A stretch of DNA of 64,000 nucleotides from Vicia villosa. Lineage: Eukaryota; Streptophyta; Magnoliopsida; Fabales; Fabaceae. The stretch's first letter is position 1, and the number at the start of each line of letters is the position of its first letter. Where the stretch lies: assembly GCF_029867415.1 (NCBI RefSeq), contig NC_081186.1:25795915-25859914 (forward strand), read 5' to 3'. Below the pieces are notes generated by a model, which saw only the letters and a list, made by a program, of their open reading frames with translations, was not told where the DNA came from and searched no databases. Below, piece after piece: positions 22,651 to 34,021 of the stretch. A program made the translations under genes and the position numbers.

Positions 22651-23011
22651 AATGAAAAATTGAAAAATGACAAAAATTAGTGAAAGAAGCATGTACCGGA
22701 AATTTCAAAAATTTTTTGGTCTATCGAAAAATTTGAAATTTTCGATACAAATGAACTCAATAAAATTCAAAAATTTGTAAATTGTTGGTAACAATTTCTG
22801 AAATTTTCATAACTTTCGGTAGGATTTTCCGAAAATTCTAAAATTTTCAGCAATTCCAACTTTTTTTTGGTATTTTACCCACTTTTTTGAAGAATTTCTA
22901 AATGTTGATTGAAGTTTCCAATATCGCCTGAGATTCGGTTAGTTTGAGTGAATTTTAAAAATAGTAGAAACTTTGAACAAGAATATTATGATATTTTCTT
23001 TTAATTTACAA
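22651..23011. other. AT-rich spacer, no gene seen
   Basis: Runs of AAAATTTC/GAAATTTT type sequence. I see no gene or element border before the CACTA terminus at 23012. Confidence 0.5.
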
Positions 23012-23034
23012 CACTACTAGAAATACTTTATTTT

Positions 23035-23275
23035 CCTGCGGATTTACCTGCAGATTTGAGCAAAATTTCCGCAGGAAACGTGTTTCCTGCGGATTTTCCT
23101 GCGGTTTTTGGTCCCCAGCTAAAACCTTTGTGGGTAATTTTTTCAGCAGGTAATTCCGCAGGTAATTCCGCAGGAAATATCCGCAGGTAAATCCACTGTA
23201 AATTCCGCTGGTAAGTCCGCAGGTAAATCCACAGGAACGATAAATCCGCAGGTAAATCCGCAGGTAAAGTAGTTC
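23035..23275. repeat. Left subterminal repeat array of the CACTA
   Basis: At least ten copies of a 10-12 base motif, CCGCAGGTAAAT or its complement ATTTACCTGCGG, with small variants. Such arrays bind the TnpA-type protein in En/Spm. Confidence 0.85.
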
Positions 23276-24785
23276 TAAATTTAAAAAAAAATCTAATTTA
23301 TTATTTGCTTCCCTATGAGTATACAAAGGTTTATACTAGAAATAATATCTAGAATTACGATGTATGAGATCTAGTATTAATATCTACAATCACATACATA
23401 ATCCCACCTGAATATCAACATCTAGCACAAACAACAAGTTCTCATCTAGCTAAAACATTCATTAACAACTCATATTCTAATTCTAATATTCTAATTGCAG
23501 AAAATTTCAGAACACAAACAATGTCGAAACAGAATCGAAAAAGAGTTGATAGCTAAAATTCAGTTTGTTCCAAAATACACGACTACACATTGAATTTATA
23601 ATGAAGCTAGAAAGTACAGGACTACACATTGAGCAATGTATTTGATTGAAGACAGAATTGTATTCTAAAATACACGACTACACATTGAATTTATAATGAA
23701 GCTAGAAAGTACAGGGCTTTACTTGAAAAGTGTGCTTCTATGGCTCAATATTTTTGGTCATGCTAGAGCAGCAATCTGGTTCAAAAGTGAAAATATATGA
23801 AAGAAAATTCAGACGAAGAACACACAATGTTTCATCACAAAGTTCGGCCAATTGGGTCTACCTCTGCGCGACTGCACCATACTCTCGAATGACCACCCAC
23901 TTATCAGTAACTATGAGGCATACCAAACAGTGTTACAACCTGTCCATAAACACATATGTGCTTAAGTGATAACAACTTTTTTCAACTTATTTTAGCTAAC
24001 AATTTTAGAAGCTAATCCAAACTTGACCAAAGTCACAAATCTCCTTTACTTTCCTCTCAGCTCTCCACAGTAGACTTTTCTCCTCACAGAATACAACACT
24101 TACTTTAACAATGACTTTAAAATTGAGTTTAGACTTTCTTCTTTAACAACTCTAGACTAGTAAGTATAGTAATTTAGTGCATCCTGTCTGTGGATATACC
24201 TCATTTGTTGACAAATTAGAAGCTATGTAACATGACCAAGATGCCTAAATTATAATTAACAGCATTCTGTAAATAACCGCCTAGTGCCTATAACCTATTT
24301 TCCATTTCTCTTTAGTCAATTTCTCTGTTCAAAGTCAAGTTAATAATGATTTTTGTAGTAAAAAAACAGAAGTTAATATTGGATCAGAAGATCAATTCAG
24401 AACAGAATATATGGATCACCATATGTTAAAATCGTTTTTTTGCTAACATGGATAACTGCATAAATAAATGGCATTGAATTACTTATTTAAATAAAAAAAT
24501 AGATTTTAAAAGCTAAATGTAGATAGTAAAAACAAACTATTAAAACTTTTGAAACTTTTAAAAACAAACTATTAAAAACAAACTATTAAAACTTTTGAAA
24601 CCACAAAACTCATCAACATGTAGATAGTAAATGAAAACCACCTCTGTTTTCATGAGTCAAAACAGTCTGCAGGTCGCAAAGTTTGTGAAGGGTTGTCTTC
24701 AAGATCAATGCATAAATGAATAAAACTCCAAAGTGAAAACCTCACCAATCCTAGTGCGTGTATATTTATTAAAGATAGTAGAACC

Positions 24786-24948
24786 TCACCAATCCTTCGA
24801 ATGTTTTCTGAACGATCTTCTGCTCTAAAACTAAGATCACGGTTTAGACCATGCCGAATATTGTCACCATCGAGGATGTAAGTCAGTTTTCCTTTGGAGT
24901 GCAAGCTTTGGCTCAAAGCACGCGCAATAGTACTTTTTCCTAAAATGA
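24786..24948 (-). pseudogene. APK: Adenylyl-sulfate kinase (APS kinase) exon, captured
   Basis: The minus-strand exon encodes [20 protein letters not shown] and then [20 protein letters not shown] and [10 protein letters not shown]. This is the core of plant APS kinase, with the end of the P-loop (GKST) and the substrate-binding DGDN/RHGLN segment. The enzyme phosphorylates adenosine 5'-phosphosulfate to PAPS for sulfation. A splice acceptor (TTCATTTTAG) precedes the exon on its 5' side, so the DNA was copied with introns. The first half of the P-loop and the catalytic C-terminus are absent nearby, so it is only a fragment. It lies inside the CACTA at 23012-27465. Confidence 0.85.
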
Positions 24949-25969
24949 ATAATGACTTGTGAGTCCAGAACTCAATTGAGTGCATATGGCATCTAGAAGA
25001 AGTAACTGTACAAGCTTTTATCCCCATCTGTAGAATTATATTTGATGAGTAGAAATGTTGGCCAACACCATGCTAAAATTACACTATATCAATATTCATG
25101 ACATCTCTTTTTTTTTTTTCAACTTGTATGGATTTGATTTTCATACAATATCACCAAGGGCAAAGTTTAATTTTCATAATATTAAAAATTAAATAGTAAA
25201 CAAGAGTTATAACAAATATCACAAGAATAAGCAAACATGGAACAAGTTAATATCAACTAAAGATTTAATCTAGAGGTTTATCAATATTTCCTGAAGAGAA
25301 ACAAACAAAGCTGGGGTTTAACCTATATTTTTTAATTTGACTCTTATAGAATTGGCAATATAGAAAAACAAAGAACCACAAACAACGTTTAATTTACAAC
25401 ATAGAAAAACAAAGAAACATCCTCACTCCACTCAAAAAACAATGGCCATTGCATGAAGTTTTGTTGTCTTCCTGTAACTCCATGCATGGAGCTTCCTAAT
25501 GATCATATAATAGTCCATAATTTTACACTAGTACACAAACCTAAACTAGTATAAAGAACATGCAAGTCTTTAATAGAACTACTCACATTGTTAGCTTAAT
25601 AGGATAATCCAATTAATTTTTGTTATATACTAAGTGGGTTCATACTTCATACAAATTATACTACTATATCAACCATAAGCAAGTCCAAGATTCCCATTAC
25701 AAAACTGAATTAAACCACTTCAACTAGAACGTTAACAAAGAAATAAATCATAACAGTGGAAAGAAACACTATATTTGTCACGCATAATGAACAATAATTA
25801 CTTCTTATCGACAATAGCACGAAACGGCAATAATGAAGATAATTATATGCTAATATGCAAACTAACCTGAGCATAATCATCAATAGTAACTATGAAACAC
25901 AACAGCAACAAATCAAAAGTAAAATAGAAGCAAAAAGAGGAAAAAAATCCGGTGAGGCATTTTATCGAA

Positions 25970-26440
25970 TACCTTGTGAGCAAGATCGAAAGCTACATTT
26001 TCTTCTCCTCATTGCTTCAACCGGTAAGCATTCCTCCATTCTCAGCTTTATGATATCGTATGTTTGCTCTAACTTTAACTCAAACTGAAATTTATATTGA
26101 AATCAAATCACAATCAGTTGTAGCATAAACTGTAATAGAGTAAAAATATTAAAAATGCAAAGAATCACGAAACAAAACTAACCTGCTCCGAGTTGAAATT
26201 TTGAGCGCAAATAGATTCTGAACCCCAAAGCGAATCGAATCCTGAGTCAATAACAATTCGAATCAGTTCTGAAATCCAAATCCAACCAATTCGAGACCAA
26301 GAGAATCAGCGTCGTAATTGTTGTTGTTGCGTAAGAATTGAGAGGGAGAGAGCATGAGTTTGAGAGTGTGTCACACAAGAGAACCCGAGAAAGCTTGAGC
26401 CAATGCGCGTGAGAAAAAAGTGCTTCTCCGAAGAAGCACT
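25970..26440 (-). pseudogene. Candidate captured 5' exon region inside the CACTA
   Basis: On the minus strand a pyrimidine-rich, leader-like stretch (about 26190-26420) ends CGGAGCAG followed by GTTAGT, a good donor site, at 26183/26182. A second exon-like piece ends CTCACAAG before GTATTC at 25973/25972. No product is recognised. These could be the 5' exons of the same APS kinase locus or of another gene; the evidence is only splice-like punctuation and the shared strand. Confidence 0.35.
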
Positions 26441-27184
26441 TCTGAATATGTCGTGTTTGCTCTCACAGAAGAAGCATTTTTAGGTTTTTTTTTTTGTGTA
26501 AGCTGCATTTTTAGGTCACTACAAAAGTATCTATCTTAATCTTTCTTTCTATTTACTTTTTTTTATATTTTTTTTATATTTTTTTTTTAAAATTTTATAT
26601 CTATTATTAAAATAGACCAAATTATATTATATATAACTATATATTTTTTATATTTACAAAAATAGAAAAAATTATGAAGTAAAACTAATATATTTTTTTA
26701 ATATCTCAATTATATTTATTATTTTATTATAATAAAATAGATTTAAATGATTTTATTTTCATCTCAAGACAGTACCACTATGATTCTACCCACAATTATC
26801 ATCAGAACAAGCAACAGGAACAAGCAAGAATGGAAAAGCAAGTAAAACGACATAAAATACAAGGAACATAGATGAATATCTGAGTTGAAGTGTGAAGATA
26901 AAGAAGACAGCGCTACTAAAGCTGTCAAATGGGCCCGACAACAGAACGCCGGCGAAAATGAACGGGCTACGACTAGGGTTTAACAAGGAACATATACTAA
27001 AATACATCATAAAAATAATTACTAACAAATAATGATTAAAAATAAAAATTAAACTAAATAAAAAACACATAAAAGTAATTAATAAAATAGAAAAAATAAT
27101 GATTAATTTTTTTTTTATATAAATTTAAACAAAAATTACTAATATTTTAAGAAAACATTTAAATATGTTAAATCAGCAGCAAAA

Positions 27185-27450
27185 TCCGCAGGAAATTTTC
27201 CTGCGGAATTACCTGCGGATTTTGTATTATAGTTTGTTTTTATTAAAAATAGACACCCGCAGCAAAATCCGCAGGAAATATTCCTGCGAAATTACCTGCG
27301 AATTTTATACTGTAGTTAGATATTTTGTTTGAAATATATATTCCGCAGAAAAATCCGCAGGTATTCCTGCGGAATTTTCTGCCAATTCTTGATTCGCAGG
27401 AAAATTTAAATAATTTAATAATGTCCCAGGAAATTCCGCAGGTAAATCGA
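27185..27450. repeat. Right subterminal repeat array of the CACTA
   Basis: The same AATCCGCAGG/CCTGCGGATT motif family as the left array, in direct and inverted orientation, ending at the terminal inverted repeat. Confidence 0.85.
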
Positions 27451-27468
27451 GTATTTCTAGTAGTGCAA

Positions 27469-28221
27469 GGTGTCAAATTCACCTTAAATTTATAAGATGG
27501 CTATGCCTTAATTTCATACTAAATATATGTAACATGTTGACCATACACCCAATTGCCGTTAAATCGGGAAGACTGTTGGATGCACCAACGTCGCCCTCAT
27601 AAGGTTCATGAAGAAGATTCTAGCACTATACAATCCTAAGATGAACATTAAAGCAGAATGAATGATCGATGACCGCGATGGATCTCAAATAGGGTCAAAC
27701 ATTGTGATGTTGTTCGTGGCAAAAAAAGTTCAAACAAAGGTTAGTCTAAATGTGGCTGTTGTTGGTAGTGGGTCTTGATAAAAATGAATGTGTTCTTATT
27801 TTAAGATAGAGATGACACATAAAATAAAAACAAAAAAAAGATGGGTGTAGATGTACAGTAGAAGCTGTATTAGGGGTGACAATTTGCCCTGAATTTAATG
27901 GATACTCGAAAAAAATATTTATAAAAGATGAGATAAAAACCTGTAAAATAAGAATGGTTAGTGGCACAAATAATTATCCTTTAAAATAAACGGGTATGAA
28001 TATTGTACGAGTATCTTATATAAAAATGCACGTTTATCAATTTTTTAAAATATATCGTTGTTAAACTATTACACATTTTAATAAAAGTGTTTGTTTATTT
28101 CTTAATTCAACAATAAGATCCATAATTTTTTTAATATTGTTAAAAACTTAAAATTATGTAATATTTTATAGTTAATCGATTTAATTTTTCTACAAACGCG
28201 AATAAACTAGTATGAGTATGA
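27469..28221. other. Spacer, no gene recognised
   Basis: AT-rich sequence. A short stretch near 27590-27720 has more balanced composition and could be a coding remnant, but I cannot assign it. Confidence 0.4.
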
Positions 28222-28229
28222 GTATTGAG

Positions 28230-28598
28230 TAGGGGTGACAAAACGGGCCCGGCCCGCGGAAAAAGCCTGTTTTGCCCGAACATTTTCGCAGAGCGGGGTA
28301 AGGTTTTAGACTCGCTCTCTTTAATGTGTCAGCTCGCCCCGTTCTTTTGCGGACTTTTGTTGGCATGAGCTTTTTCAAACAATTTTACTATTTTTAGGCC
28401 TAAAAGGTTCAATGCCCGCGGACCTTCTCCGTCTCGCCCTCACATTTTATAGGGCGGGGCTCCGCCTCGCCCTCATATTTTGCAGGAAGGGACAAGGTTT
28501 TAGACCCGCACTTTCAAATATGTCAGCTCTGCCCCGTTTTTTCGCAAACTTTTGTAGAGCGAGCCTAAACAGGACGGACATGCTCATTTGCCACCCTA
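28230..28598. mobile_element. hAT-type MITE, TSD GTATTGAG
   Basis: Begins TAGGGGTGACAAAACGGGC and ends ATTTGCCACCCTA, its approximate inverse, with an exact 8-base duplicate GTATTGAG at 28222-28229 and 28599-28606. TIRs of the form TAGGGGTG and 8-base duplications are typical of hAT elements. There is no coding capacity, and the interior is GC-rich (CGGGCCCGGCCCGC). Related to the MITE at 49196. Confidence 0.85.
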
Positions 28599-28840
28599 GT
28601 ATTGAGGTACCCATATAATACACCACAAGTATAAGAATGATATTATAGTATCCGGTCCAAAATCTACCCATTGCTGTCCCTAAAAATCTTTACGATTCAT
28701 TATGGTAGGAGGGAGATAAAAAAACACATAAATTAAATGAAAACTATAAAGAATTGAGAGGGAATGAAAATTTAGAGAAACATGTTTTCTATGATGAAAA
28801 ACATTTTTCTTAATTATCAAAATGGTTATGCAAATGGTTA

Positions 28841-29299
28841 AGGTTTTGTTTGGTAAAAATAGCAGTTGAATGATAAGTTAGCTGATGGCTTATAGTTTAT
28901 AGCTGATGTCTGATGATTGATAACTTATAACTTATGGCTGATGGTTTAGACTGATAGTTGATAAGCTAATTGAAGTGTTTGGTAAAATTAGCGATTCAAA
29001 TAACTTATAAATATAAAATGACATAAAAGATATTTAATAAGTAATTATTTTATTTTAAATTAAAATAAATTATAAAGGATAAAAGTGAATTTTTACTCAA
29101 ATAGTAAGGAAAAAAAATGATAAGCTATAAGCTAAGTTAAAACGCTACTTGAAATAGCGTCTGCAAAATAAGTTATTAGCTAGCAAAATAAGCTATAAGC
29201 TCGTGATGAAAAGACCATTACCAAAGTAGTCTAAACTGTCATATGAGGTTATAAGCTATAAGCTATAAGTTCAAAATTGTGTCTTGCCAAACAGAGCCT
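28841..29299. mobile_element. Palindromic MITE, copy 1
   Basis: Begins AGGTTTTGTTTGG and ends CCAAACAGAGCCT, an imperfect inverse. The interior is filled with GATAAGCTA/TAGCTTATC-type words in opposite orientation in the two halves, so the strand could fold on itself. No coding capacity. A full target duplication could not be set, so the superfamily is left open. Confidence 0.6.
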
Positions 29300-29942
29300 A
29301 ATCTGTTTAGTAAAAATATAGGTTGGCTGATAAGCTAACTGATAGGTTATAGCTTATGACTGATGGCTGATGACTGATAGCTTATAGCTTATATCTGATG
29401 CTTGATAACTTATAGCTGATAAGCTAATTAAACTATTTGGTAAAATTAGCGGTTCAATTAGTTGATAAATTAAAATGACTTAAAAACATTTAATATATAA
29501 TTATTTTATTTTAAATTAAATTATAAGGGATGGTAGTGAATTTTATTTAAAATAGGGTTAAATATATAAACCCCTCCTACAATGTTAGCGAATTCAGGTT
29601 TTAGCCGTAAATTTTTTTTCTTAAAACAACGCAAAGTGACGCGCAATTCCTTAATTTTTTTTTATTTTTTAGTGTTTTTTATATCATTGTTTTACTTTTT
29701 GTAATAATTTTTTTTTGCGTTTTTTAAAATGATTTTAATTAATATTTTTTATGAATTATTTTTTAAAATTATAAAATTAATACATTTGGGCCTAAGGCAA
29801 TTATTATTTCCAAAGGAGTCCCTGCTTTCATTTTATTAAACCATATGTGTCATTAGTTTATAAACACTAATGTTTATTTACTAGAAATCGATGTGGGACT
29901 TCTTTTGAAAAACCAATGTCTATTATCTAACTAATCACTTTT

Positions 29943-30161
29943 GTAGCAGCTAATTCTGATGACACTGATGATAAAGCAAAGATACCAGTTGTTCAACAGA
30001 GAGGGTGTTTTAAGGTTACATCCGAAAACGGTTGACTCGGAAAAGGTAAGAAATAACTTGTACTGATAATTCATCTTTCTTGGAGACTGAATAGTAAGGT
30101 TTCTTTCAGGTCACCCCTTCTCCTGTACTGCAAAAGAGTCACAGCATGCAGGTTGGTTGTT
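29943..30161 (+). pseudogene. Ste20/BLUS1-like serine/threonine kinase fragment, captured
   Basis: Reads KIPVVQQRGCFKVTSE, followed after a one-base insertion by text matching the family, up to a donor at about 30045 (GAAAAG then GTAAGA). After a short intron and an acceptor (TTTCTTTCAG at about 30108) comes VTPSPVLQKSHSMQ and a second donor. As I remember the family, this is the segment after the kinase domain in plant Ste20/SPS1-type kinases related to BLUS1; the kinase domain itself is absent. Introns are retained, so capture was from DNA. The frameshift shows it is non-coding now. Confidence 0.6.
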
Positions 30162-30799
30162 TAGAGGTTTGCATCACTGCCACCTACTCTTCTTTAGGTG
30201 GGGGAAACCCTCAAAAATATATGTTCTTCTCTAAGCTAAGCTTTTGATGCGTTGTATTTTCCTCTTGCAAATAGATTTTAAAGATATGTTGACTGTATGT
30301 TATTAATAGTTAGAGGCATACAAATTTCCTACAATTTTCCTTCTTGTAAATTATAGTGCACTTGCGGGAAACTTTCTGAACCTACAATTTTCGTCTCTAG
30401 AATTCATTCAATGCTATTTGATATATTCTTGTAGGTTAAAATACTATTAGAATGTAATGCTCTTTTTTCTCTTGGTGGCATAAGAATGTAAGACTTGTAA
30501 TTCATTGAGTGAAACATGAAATTTATATTCATTTTTTGTATCATTTTTTGCTAATCATTTTAGTCATTTGAAGTCACCATCTTAGTGTCAAAACTTCTTC
30601 CAGACAAGGTTCAGTTGCTATATTTTGTTTCTCACACGTTGCCAAGACGAGCACACACTATCAATTTTTGAAAACACATCCCTATGTCGTTTGGTCATCT
30701 GGAAAACACTCATCATCCACGTTGCAAATAAATTAAGCCGTAGCAATATTGGTTCTTGATTGGGTTTGTTATGGAAATTCACAAGTTTGAAGACACGAT

Positions 30800-31025
30800 T
30801 TGGCTACAGCACTGTAAATTTGTTGTTCATTTGTATACAGCATTGTGTTCATTTTTATTCTTTTTTATACAGCACTGTAAATTGGTTGTTCATTTGTATA
30901 CAACATTGTGTTCATTTGCGTTCATTTTTATACTGCACTGTAAATTGGTTGTTCATTTGTATACAGCACTGTGTTCATTTTTATTGTGTCCAATTATGAT
31001 TCATTTTTATTGTGTCCAATTATGA
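30800..31025 (+). repeat. Minisatellite inside the MULE
   Basis: About three imperfect tandem copies of a 65-75 base unit. Each holds CACTGTAAATTGGTTGTTCA and GTATACAGCACTGTGTTCA, followed by two copies of a shorter TTTTTATTGTGTCCAATTATGAT unit at the end. Confidence 0.8.
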
Positions 31026-31689
31026 TCCATAAAACTTGTTTTCCATTACACTCAGGAACAACGATTCCAATGCCAGCAAAGTATTCTTCTACTTTTTTAC
31101 AAGACCGTGATATGTAGTGTGTGGTATGTTGCTGTAATGCTAAGAACTCCCACATCGGGTAGTAATGAAAAATATATTAGAGTTTATAAACCAAACTCAC
31201 TTATAGGTCCAAATGGGCTACTGAAGTACCTACCATCTGTATAGGCCCAAATATAATTTTTTAATAAAAAATTAAACAGTTAAAATAGTTAATTTAAAAA
31301 AAATAGAAAAGAATTATAAAAAAAAAGTTTAAAAAATATAATATATAAAAAAATAAATAAAAGAGTTAAGTATTCCAAATGACTAAAAAAAGTAAATAAA
31401 AAATAAAATAAAAATCCAACTGGACTGCCAAGTCACTCAAAATTAGAATCTAAGCTGAAATATTACATTTAGGGGCTATAATGAGTGAATTTGAATATTA
31501 CAAGGTTTGTTTTACAAAAAAAAAACTTTATCGGGGCTTAAAATCAAATATCACTAACATTACATGGGGATTTGTATAATTAACCTTTAAAATAATAAGG
31601 ATAAAATAGGAAAAAAAATGATAAGCTATGAGCTATAAGGTATAAGCTAAAACCACTATGCCAAATTTGTCTTTTAGCAGCACCCCTAT

Positions 31690-32005
31690 TAAAGAGCTTT
31701 TAGGAAAAAGTGCTGGTATAGGTTTCGCTAAAAACAAAATAAAAAAACACGCAAATAAAGCGCTCTTAAAGGGGGGGTTACGAAAGCGCTTTCAAAAAGC
31801 GCTCTTATAGGGGGGGTACGAAAGCGCTTTAAAAAAGCGCTCTTATAGGGGGGGTACAAAAGCACTTCTCAAAAGCGCTCTTATAGGGGGCTTATGAAAG
31901 CGCTTTCAAAAGCGCTGCTATAGGGGGTGGGGTACAAGAGCGCTTTTTCCCTAAAAAGCGCTGGTAAAGGCAGGGCTACCAGAGCGCTTTTTAAAAGCGC
32001 TTTTA
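31690..32005. repeat. Left subterminal repeat array of the large CACTA
   Basis: About six copies of a roughly 40-base unit made of AAAGCGCTTT..AAAAGCGCT palindromes and CTCTTATAGGGGGGG blocks. These are candidate binding sites for the element's TnpA-type protein. Confidence 0.85.
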
Positions 32006-32065
32006 TATTTAAAATTAAAATTATTCTGATATGCGTTTCATAATCCCTAATCTTCTTTCTCTGCC

Positions 32066-32245
32066 ATCGCTGCCCAGAATACGAAAACTCCATCGCTGCC
32101 CAGAATACGAAGACGAAGAAGAACTCATCTTAACCTCCATAAAAATACCCTCCATAAAAATACGAAGAACTCATCGCTGCCCAGAATACGAAGACGAAGA
32201 AGAATCGCTGCCCAGAAGAGAAGAACTCATCGCTGCCCAGATTTA
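32066..32245 (+). repeat. Short tandem repeat ATCGCTGCCCAGA, five copies
   Basis: ATCGCTGCCCAGA occurs at 32066, 32092, 32173, 32204 and 32229, separated by AATACGAAGACGAAGAAG-type spacers. It probably lies in a leader upstream of the captured gene. Confidence 0.75.
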
Positions 32246-32460
32246 AAGGTTCTTCCATTTTCATGTTTTCTTCATTTACGATTGTATCACTGTGTAACCT
32301 GTATGCCCATTCTTTTTACTCATGCTTTATTTTGAAACATTGTGTCAACAAATCCTAGTTCAAACTCCAAAAATCATCTCATCTTTACCTTTTGATTCAA
32401 CTTGGACTGATTTACTCAGTCCCTCTTCATGTTCTAGATTTCTTTTCTAAAGTATTAACT

Positions 32461-33113
32461 ATGGATTTAGCTTCAAAGCTTATAAGCTCAGAAGAGAAAA
32501 CCAAAATGAGTTTGAAACACGTGTTTTAGAATTCAATTGATGTATCTATCATGAAAGGAACATTTGCCACTTCTTTGCATACACTTGTATTATCAAATTG
32601 TCATCTGATTGCATTTCCATGGATAGTTAGTAACTGTTTCGGTTTGGCTAGTACTTTTTGGTGCTACATGATATTTGGAACAATTTGTTTTGGAGCTATA
32701 GGGATCTTGTTGATGGTGTATTTGGAATGGAGTGCTATTTGGGAAATGAGTATTGTGATATCAGTGTTGGAGGGTGTTTATGGGATTGGAGCTATGAGAG
32801 TTTCTTAATACTTTAGCAGTGGTAATCAGAAGAGAGGGCTTGTTTTGATGCTTGTTTTCTTTGTTTTTGGAGGTTTTTTAAGGTTGGTTTGTATCTACTT
32901 TGAATGCTATAAAGGAGGTAGTGGAGTTTTTCTACAAATTAGTGTTCTTACTGTGATGAATACATTGAAATGGGTGGCTTGTGTGATTTATTTCAATGAT
33001 TGCAAAGAGAGGAAAATGGAGAAGAAAGCTTTTGTTTTGAGCAAGGAGAAGAAAGTTGATGGTGATGATGAAGAAATGGGTAAAGTTGAGATTGAAAGTA
33101 GTAGTAATTCATG
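32461..33113 (+). pseudogene. Captured plant multi-pass membrane protein gene
   Basis: One frame runs from ATG 32461 (MDLASKLI) to a stop at 33111-33113, interrupted only by in-frame stops at about 32527 and 32806. The product has several hydrophobic segments (around 32640-32710 and 32845-32900), the motif VISVLEGVYGIGAMR near 32757, and a charged lysine-rich tail. The ISVLE-x-x-YG motif after a WS/WH-like helix is, as I recall, typical of a plant family of unknown-function membrane proteins with an MDL start. No intron is present. It lies between the CACTA end and the transposase on the same strand, so it looks like host DNA carried as cargo. Confidence 0.6.
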
Positions 33114-34021
33114 AAAGATATAGTTTTGATGTATGATTTAGTTGTAAGAGTTTTGAATAATGAACCTAACATGTTTGAGTTGGAAATGTTCATAAATTAT
33201 ACTGTGTCAATATATTAAGATGTAATGATCTATGTTAAAAGAGAGGTTACACATGTAAAAATGCTTGTCGGTCCATGTCATTTTATACTCTTTAATTAAG
33301 TTTTTTATTTTATATTTTTCAGTAATATCTTTGCTAGATAGGGGTTACTTGTGAAGAGTGAAAGTTTGATCGTTTTCAAGAATCTTACATTGTGTGGGTC
33401 TAGAAGTTGCTTACTACTATACAGGTAATTAATTGTTCTCTCTCGCCAAAGTAATATGTTAATGTGTTAATGTTTTAATGTATTGAAGTTTTAACATGAG
33501 TGATAGATTCTAAACTGTGTTAATGTTTTAATGTATTGAAGTTTTAACATGAGTGATAGATGTATTGTTTTAATATTGTTTTAATAGATAGATATAAGAG
33601 AGGTTTATGTTATAATATATTTGTGGTAGCTAGAGAGGTTGCATGTTAAATCTAATAGTTCTGTAACATAATTTTTCCGTACCAGCTTGTGGCTTATTTT
33701 CTCTAATTCCAGACTAAAAACAGAACAAAACACTAACAATTGAATTGCCATGTCCCTTTGTGTCATTCTCATTGGTGTAGTGTAATACTCATTATTCCGA
33801 CATGTGGAATATTCTCTGATTTTTAAGTGATGAACTTACTAACTTTGTAACTTTTAGATTATATTAAGTAATACTCATTATTGCGACATGTGGAATATTC
33901 TTGATGTCAATTTCGTTAATCGTTAAGTGATGAACTTACTAACTTTGTGAATTGAATTCGCCATAGGGGTTACTTGTGAATAGTGAAAAGTTTGACCATT
34001 TTTGTTTAGCTTAATTAAGAC
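33114..34021 (+). other. Leader/promoter region of the CACTA transposase, with direct repeats
   Basis: No coding sequence recognised. Two direct duplications are visible: GTGTTAATGTTTTAATGTAT with its continuation (about 33470-33560, two copies) and ACTCATTATT.CGACATGTGG (about 33788 and 33871), each unit about 45-85 bases. Confidence 0.5.

Larger units (their letters stand above)
23012..27465 (-). mobile_element. Non-autonomous CACTA transposon carrying host gene pieces, TSD CAA
   Basis: The left end CACTACTAGAAATAC is matched by its exact inverted copy GTATTTCTAGTAGTG at the right end. The 3-base duplicate CAA flanks both sides (23009-23011 and 27466-27468), as expected for CACTA/En-Spm elements. 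Both ends carry arrays of short CCGCAGGTAAAT-type motifs in direct and inverted form. No transposase-like sequence is visible in the 4.4 kb between, so it would depend on proteins from another CACTA. The interior holds minus-strand exon-like sequence, including part of an APS kinase. Strand is given by the captured gene. Confidence 0.9.
29555..31585. mobile_element. Mutator-like element with captured gene piece (Pack-MULE), TSD TTTAAAATA
   Basis: Starts GGGTTAA and ends TTAACC, flanked by an exact 9-base duplicate TTTAAAATA (29546-29554 and 31586-31594), the length typical of Mutator. The two ends form long imperfect inverted repeats of roughly 330-450 bases; for example TTTGGGCCTA near 29792 is the inverse of TAGGCCCAAA near 31242. 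No transposase is visible. The interior holds exon-like sequence of a plant kinase and a short minisatellite. Confidence 0.85.

Noticed and set aside
26786..27070. Hydrophobic minus-strand frame inside the small CACTA
   Set aside because: Could be translated but shows no recognisable family, and it runs into T-rich sequence; no evidence it is a gene.
30756..31025. Repetitive cysteine/histidine protein frames
   Set aside because: They are translations of the minisatellite in two frames, with no family similarity.
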